A program made the translations under genes and the position numbers. This document shows positions 5,081 through 5,854 of a stretch of 5,854 bases of DNA, one piece after another; the first letter of the stretch is position 1; each line of letters begins with the position of its first letter. Location: contig JACCYW010000197.1 in assembly GCA_013696275.1 (NCBI GenBank), positions 1 to 5,854 of the forward strand, given 5' to 3'. This DNA is from Chloroflexota bacterium. GTDB taxonomy: Bacteria > Chloroflexota > Limnocylindria > Limnocylindrales > CSP1-4. The notes under the pieces are model-generated. The model saw only the letters and a program-made list of their open reading frames with translations, made no database searches and was not told where the DNA came from.

Positions 5081-5854
5081 CCGCTGACCAGACACCCGGC
5101 CGGCCGTTCCCGCCGGGCGACTATCCGGTCGTCGTGGTCGGTAGTGGGCCGGGTGGCATCCAGGCCAGCTACACGCTCCGAGGCCTTGGCGTGGAGCATG
5201 CACTGCTGTCGGCTGACGACGCGCCCGGCGGCATGTTCCGCTCGTTCCCTTTCTTCCAGCGCCTGCTCAGCTGGACCAAGCCACATGCGCCTCATCCGGT
5301 CGGCAGCCGGCCTTTCGAGTGGTACGACTGGAACAGTCTCCTCGGCGATAAGCCGGCCCACTCGGCGATGATGGTCGGGGTCATGAGGGGGGACTCGGAC
5401 TTCCCGACCCGACTGGAGATGGAGACGGGCATCGCCAGGTTCGTCGAGCGGACCGGCCTGCGCATCCGCCAGGGCTGCCGCTGGGAGGCCACCCGCCAGG
5501 AAGCTGAGCGGTTCGTGCTCTCCACCAGCGACGGCGAGTACCGCTGCCGGGTAGCGGTCTTCGCGGTCGGCGTGGCCCGCCCGTGGAAGCCCGACCAGCC
5601 GGGCTTCGAGCACGTGCCGCACTACGTGGCCACGCGCTCGGCCGAGACGTACGCCGGAAGACGCCTGTTCATCGCGGGCAAGCAGAACTCCGCCTTCGAG
5701 CTGGCCAGTGGGCTCTTACCCTGGGCGAGCTCGATCATCCTGGCTTCGCCAAGCCCGGCCAGCCTGTCCATCAACCTTCACTCGCTGGGCGGCATCCGGG
5801 CCCGTTACGTGCAGCCCTGGGAAGACGCCAACCTGGGCAACGGGGTCTACATCA
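5077..5854 (+). CDS. FAD-dependent NAD(P)-binding oxidoreductase (3' partial)
   Basis: 259 codons are visible from ATG 5077 (ATGA overlap with the preceding CNB gene); the gene runs off the window. The N-terminal FAD-binding motif VVVVGSGPGGIQASYTL (residues 18-34) carries GSGPGG at 22-27, followed by an acidic DD (47-48) and PGGMF. A FAVGVARPWKP segment (162-172) matches the ATG-like motif seen before the second dinucleotide fold in this class. RLFIAGKQNSAFELASGL (196-213) is the NAD(P)-side motif, resembling the GGKNSAxEAA form of YpdA-type disulfide reductases and the GxGxSGxE of flavin monooxygenases. No thioredoxin-reductase CxxC is visible in the part shown. Whether it is a reductase or a monooxygenase cannot be settled without the C-terminus. 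CNB domains fused to thioredoxin-reductase-like flavoproteins are known, so adjacency to two free CNB proteins suggests regulation by ligand-dependent partners (inference). Confidence 0.85.
   Translation, partial: MTADQTPGRPFPPGDYPVVVVGSGPGGIQASYTLRGLGVEHALLSADDAPGGMFRSFPFFQRLLSWTKPHAPHPVGSRPFEWYDWNSLLGDKPAHSAMMVGVMRGDSDFPTRLEMETGIARFVERTGLRIRQGCRWEATRQEAERFVLSTSDGEYRCRVAVFAVGVARPWKPDQPGFEHVPHYVATRSAETYAGRRLFIAGKQNSAFELASGLLPWASSIILASPSPASLSINLHSLGGIRARYVQPWEDANLGNGVYI

Noticed and set aside
4834..5622. 262-residue minus-strand ORF opposite the second CNB gene and the flavoprotein
   Set aside because: Antisense shadow of two genes with clear family motifs.

Overview
The window is uniformly GC-rich, densely packed bacterial chromosome with no mobile-element, phage, tRNA, rRNA or CRISPR signal. 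Gene style (GTG/TTG starts, 4-bp stop/start overlaps, Arg/Ala/Gly-rich proteins) and content fit a high-GC lineage such as Chloroflexota (Limnocylindria-like) or Actinomycetota. This placement is inferred from style only and could be wrong.

Layout. (1) 1-1437 (+): 3' part of a gene whose start lies upstream. What is visible is a long disordered tail with RGG-type basic clusters, acidic patches and four PRR boxes. (2) 1451-2542 (+): DNA polymerase III delta' subunit (holB), from a TTG start. (3) 2539-2847 (+): acylphosphatase, translationally coupled to holB by a 4-bp overlap. (4) 2848-3231: a 384-bp gap between convergent genes, with no credible gene but unusually structured. It holds a 42-bp direct repeat (41/42 identical, 181 bp apart) whose copies can each fold into a similar hairpin, a perfect 12-bp stem-loop with a palindrome in its loop, and several copies of a 10-mer in alternating orientation. 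(5) 3232-4146 (-): a secreted lysyl-oxidase-family protein that keeps the three copper-ligand histidines and the Lys/Tyr pair that forms the LTQ cofactor in animal enzymes. (6) 4147-4216: short divergent promoter region. (7) 4217-4648, 4661-5080 and 5077->5854 (+): a compact cluster of two stand-alone cyclic-nucleotide-binding (CNB) domain proteins and a two-dinucleotide-fold FAD-dependent oxidoreductase cut off by the window end.

How the parts may work together. The first block is housekeeping (clamp loader plus acylphosphatase). The CNB-CNB-flavoprotein cluster looks like one transcription unit and suggests, by inference, a small redox module whose flavoprotein could be controlled by separately encoded CNB subunits. 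One CNB protein keeps the phosphate-binding arginine and the other has lost it, so the two may not sense the same ligand. The most unusual non-coding signal is the repeated-hairpin region at about 2828-3123; the most unusual protein is the bacterial lysyl oxidase.
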